The notes under the pieces: model-generated
What the model was told of the DNA's origin: nothing
Seen by the model: the letters and a program-made list of their open reading frames with translations, nothing else
Databases searched by the model: none
Translations under genes and position numbers: made by a program
Shown here: piece after piece, positions 7,263 to 8,578 of the stretch
Numbering within the stretch: position 1 is the stretch's first letter
Layout of the letters: each line of letters begins with the position of its first letter
Source of the DNA: Burkholderiaceae bacterium
GTDB taxonomy: Bacteria; Pseudomonadota; Gammaproteobacteria; Burkholderiales; Burkholderiaceae_C
Length of the DNA stretch: 8,578 nt
NCBI GenBank assembly: GCA_023262365.1
Contig: JALRBF010000247.1
Coordinates: forward strand, 1-8,578
Direction: 5' to 3'

Positions 7263-7269
7263 ACCCTAT
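7254..7269. repeat. 16-bp palindrome spanning the crtF stop codon
   Basis: ATAGGGT-AA-ACCCTAT has perfect 7-bp arms and a 2-bp centre. The crtF stop (7260-7262) falls in it. The centre is too short for an ordinary hairpin loop and no T-run follows, so it is not a convincing terminator; a protein-binding dyad is more likely. A TATAGT hexamer (7267-7272) that could serve as a -10 overlaps its right edge. Confidence 0.6.
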
Positions 7270-7313
7270 AGTAAATTTAAATTGACACTTGATAATGTCA
7301 ACAAACAAATACA
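7270..7313. promoter_or_regulatory. bchC control region with tandem PpsR/CrtJ-type operators
   Basis: One exact TGT-N12-ACA element (7296-7313, TGTCA-N8-ATACA) is preceded, 8 bp away, by a one-mismatch copy (7270-7287, AGTAA-N8-TGACA). Their facing halves form a perfect dyad TTGACA-N8-TGTCAA at 7282-7301. The TTGACA could be a -35, with only a poor -10 candidate (ACAAAT, 7305-7310) at 17 bp; TATAGT at 7267-7272 is an alternative -10. The exact site ends 4 nt before the bchC ATG. The pairing repeats the crtE arrangement and the one known for CrtJ at Rhodobacter bchC. Confidence 0.72.
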
Positions 7314-7317
7314 CCTG

Positions 7318-8578
<1,261 letters not shown>

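Noticed and set aside
7254..7290. Terminator between crtF and bchC
   Set aside because: The palindrome has a 2-bp centre and no following T-run, so a stable intrinsic terminator is unlikely.
7282..7317. Twelve-residue N-terminal extension of BchC from a TTG start
   Set aside because: The TTG is part of the TTGACA operator/-35 element, and the extension does not resemble BchC.

Overview
The window is the edge of a photosynthesis gene cluster from a phototrophic purple bacterium. The GC-rich sequence, the gene order and the PpsR-type operators point to a betaproteobacterium, most likely Burkholderiales (Rubrivivax, Limnohabitans or Rhodoferax-like). That placement is inferred from style and gene content, not from a search. 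Two divergent operons leave a shared AT-rich control region of 150 bp (5012-5161).

Left, minus strand (5011 down to 1): a System I cytochrome c maturation operon in the order ccmA-ccmB-ccmC-ccmD-ccmE-ccmF-ccmG. It runs off the left edge inside ccmG. Five of the six junctions are 4-base ATGA or GTGA overlaps, and the sixth (ccmB-ccmC) is a 2-nt gap, so the operon looks tightly coupled in translation. CcmAB is the ABC transporter part, CcmCDE load and carry heme, CcmF ligates heme and CcmG keeps the apocytochrome cysteines reduced.

Right, plus strand (5162 to 8578): crtE-crtF, then bchC-bchX, the start of the classical crtEF-bchCXYZ-puf superoperon. CrtE makes geranylgeranyl diphosphate for both carotenoids and the bacteriochlorophyll tail. 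CrtF O-methylates 1-hydroxy-carotenoids (spheroidene/spirilloxanthin branch). BchX (cut by the right edge) is the iron protein of chlorophyllide a reductase, and BchC oxidises the 3-hydroxyethyl group to acetyl on the way to bacteriochlorophyll a.

Control: the intergenic regions before crtE and bchC both hold TGT-N12-ACA elements, the PpsR/CrtJ recognition form, as tandem pairs exactly 8 bp apart. The half-sites therefore recur every 13 bp. A further, perfectly symmetric copy lies next to the ccmA start, which suggests that cytochrome c maturation shares oxygen/light control with the pigment genes. There is no gene-free stretch over 300 bp, and I see no mobile element, CRISPR array, tRNA or rRNA.
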